From NCBI GenBank assembly GCA_029215795.1, contig JARDYH010000005.1, forward strand, positions 11,378,001 through 11,442,000: a stretch of DNA of 64,000 bases. Reading direction: 5' to 3'. The position numbers and the translations under genes were made by a program. Numbering within the stretch: position 1 is the first letter of the stretch; each line of letters opens with the position of its first letter. The stretch is from Anniella stebbinsi. Its lineage: Eukaryota; Chordata; Lepidosauria; Squamata; Anniellidae. This document shows positions 61,096 to 64,000 of the stretch, piece after piece. The notes beneath the pieces were generated by a model that saw only the letters and a program-made list of their open reading frames with translations, did no database searches and was not told where the DNA came from.

Positions 61096-61316
61096 GTACT
61101 TAAAGCGTTTCAAAGTCATGAAGCCAAAGGTCTTAAGGAGCTGGTGCCGACAGATCTTAAAAGGGCTGCATTTCCTACACACAAGAACCCCTCCTATCAT
61201 CCACCGTGATTTGAAATGTGACAACATCTTCATCACAGGACCCACTGGTTCAGTGAAGATTGGCGACCTGGGACTGGCCACCTTAATGCGCACATCGTTC
61301 GCTAAGAGCGTCATTG
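61096..61316 (+). CDS. WNK3: WNK3 coding exon (residues 232-306, catalytic and activation loops)
   Basis: Acceptor cttcatag|GTAC and donor GTCATTG|GTGAAT give 221 bp, phase 2 in and phase 1 out. It carries [13 protein letters not shown], the catalytic loop HRDLKCDN (268-275, catalytic Asp270), the metal-binding DLG (289-291, replacing the usual DFG) and DLGLATL, whose leucines form the chloride-binding pocket in WNK1. It also carries the activation-loop serine in SFAKS303VIG. That Ser303 corresponds to human WNK3 Ser308, and the five-residue offset fits the shorter N-terminus. All residues needed for activity and for chloride sensing are present. Confidence 0.97.

Positions 61317-64000
<2,684 letters not shown>

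Overview
This is vertebrate nuclear DNA, most likely from a non-avian reptile and probably a squamate. Two genes lie head-to-head in AT-rich, repeat-filled sequence with GT-AG introns. Organism evidence: LINE-2-like and CR1-like fragments in both orientations, MIR-like and other tRNA-derived SINEs, many short palindromic DNA-transposon relics, (TG)n, (AAT)n and (GGA)n microsatellites, and 3' LINE ends of the 'accgcccagagagcttcggct' kind that I associate with squamates. There are no operons, CRISPR arrays or ribosome binding sites, and the species cannot be named from sequence alone.

Left part (1-4935, minus strand): the first two coding exons of TSR2, the escort of ribosomal protein eS26. Exon 1 is 4744-4824 and exon 2 is 1752-1842. 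The remaining exons lie beyond the left edge.

Middle (4935-7620): a short intergenic stretch, then a CpG-richer block at about 7120-7620. That block carries a ZNF143/Staf-like motif, a CCAAT box and three candidate splice donors. I read it as the WNK3 promoter and untranslated first exon.

Right part (7620-64000, plus strand): the 5' portion of WNK3, the atypical 'with no lysine' kinase that acts upstream of SPAK/OSR1 and cation-chloride cotransporters. Four exons (25786-26433, 59111-59283, 61096-61316, 62686-62843) join in frame to give 358 residues, from the initiator Met through most of the kinase domain. The rest lies beyond the right edge. The introns (about 18, 33, 1.8 and 1.4 kb, plus a partial fifth) are mostly repeat relics.

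The divergent TSR2/WNK3 arrangement matches what I recall of human Xp11.22, so this is an orthologous, syntenic segment. I see no sign of a new multi-gene system. The most unusual structures are repeats: a 140-bp inverted repeat at about 97% identity, a foldback DNA transposon with two internal hairpins, a CpG-rich element present twice in opposite orientation, and a long unclassified repeat present twice in the same orientation.
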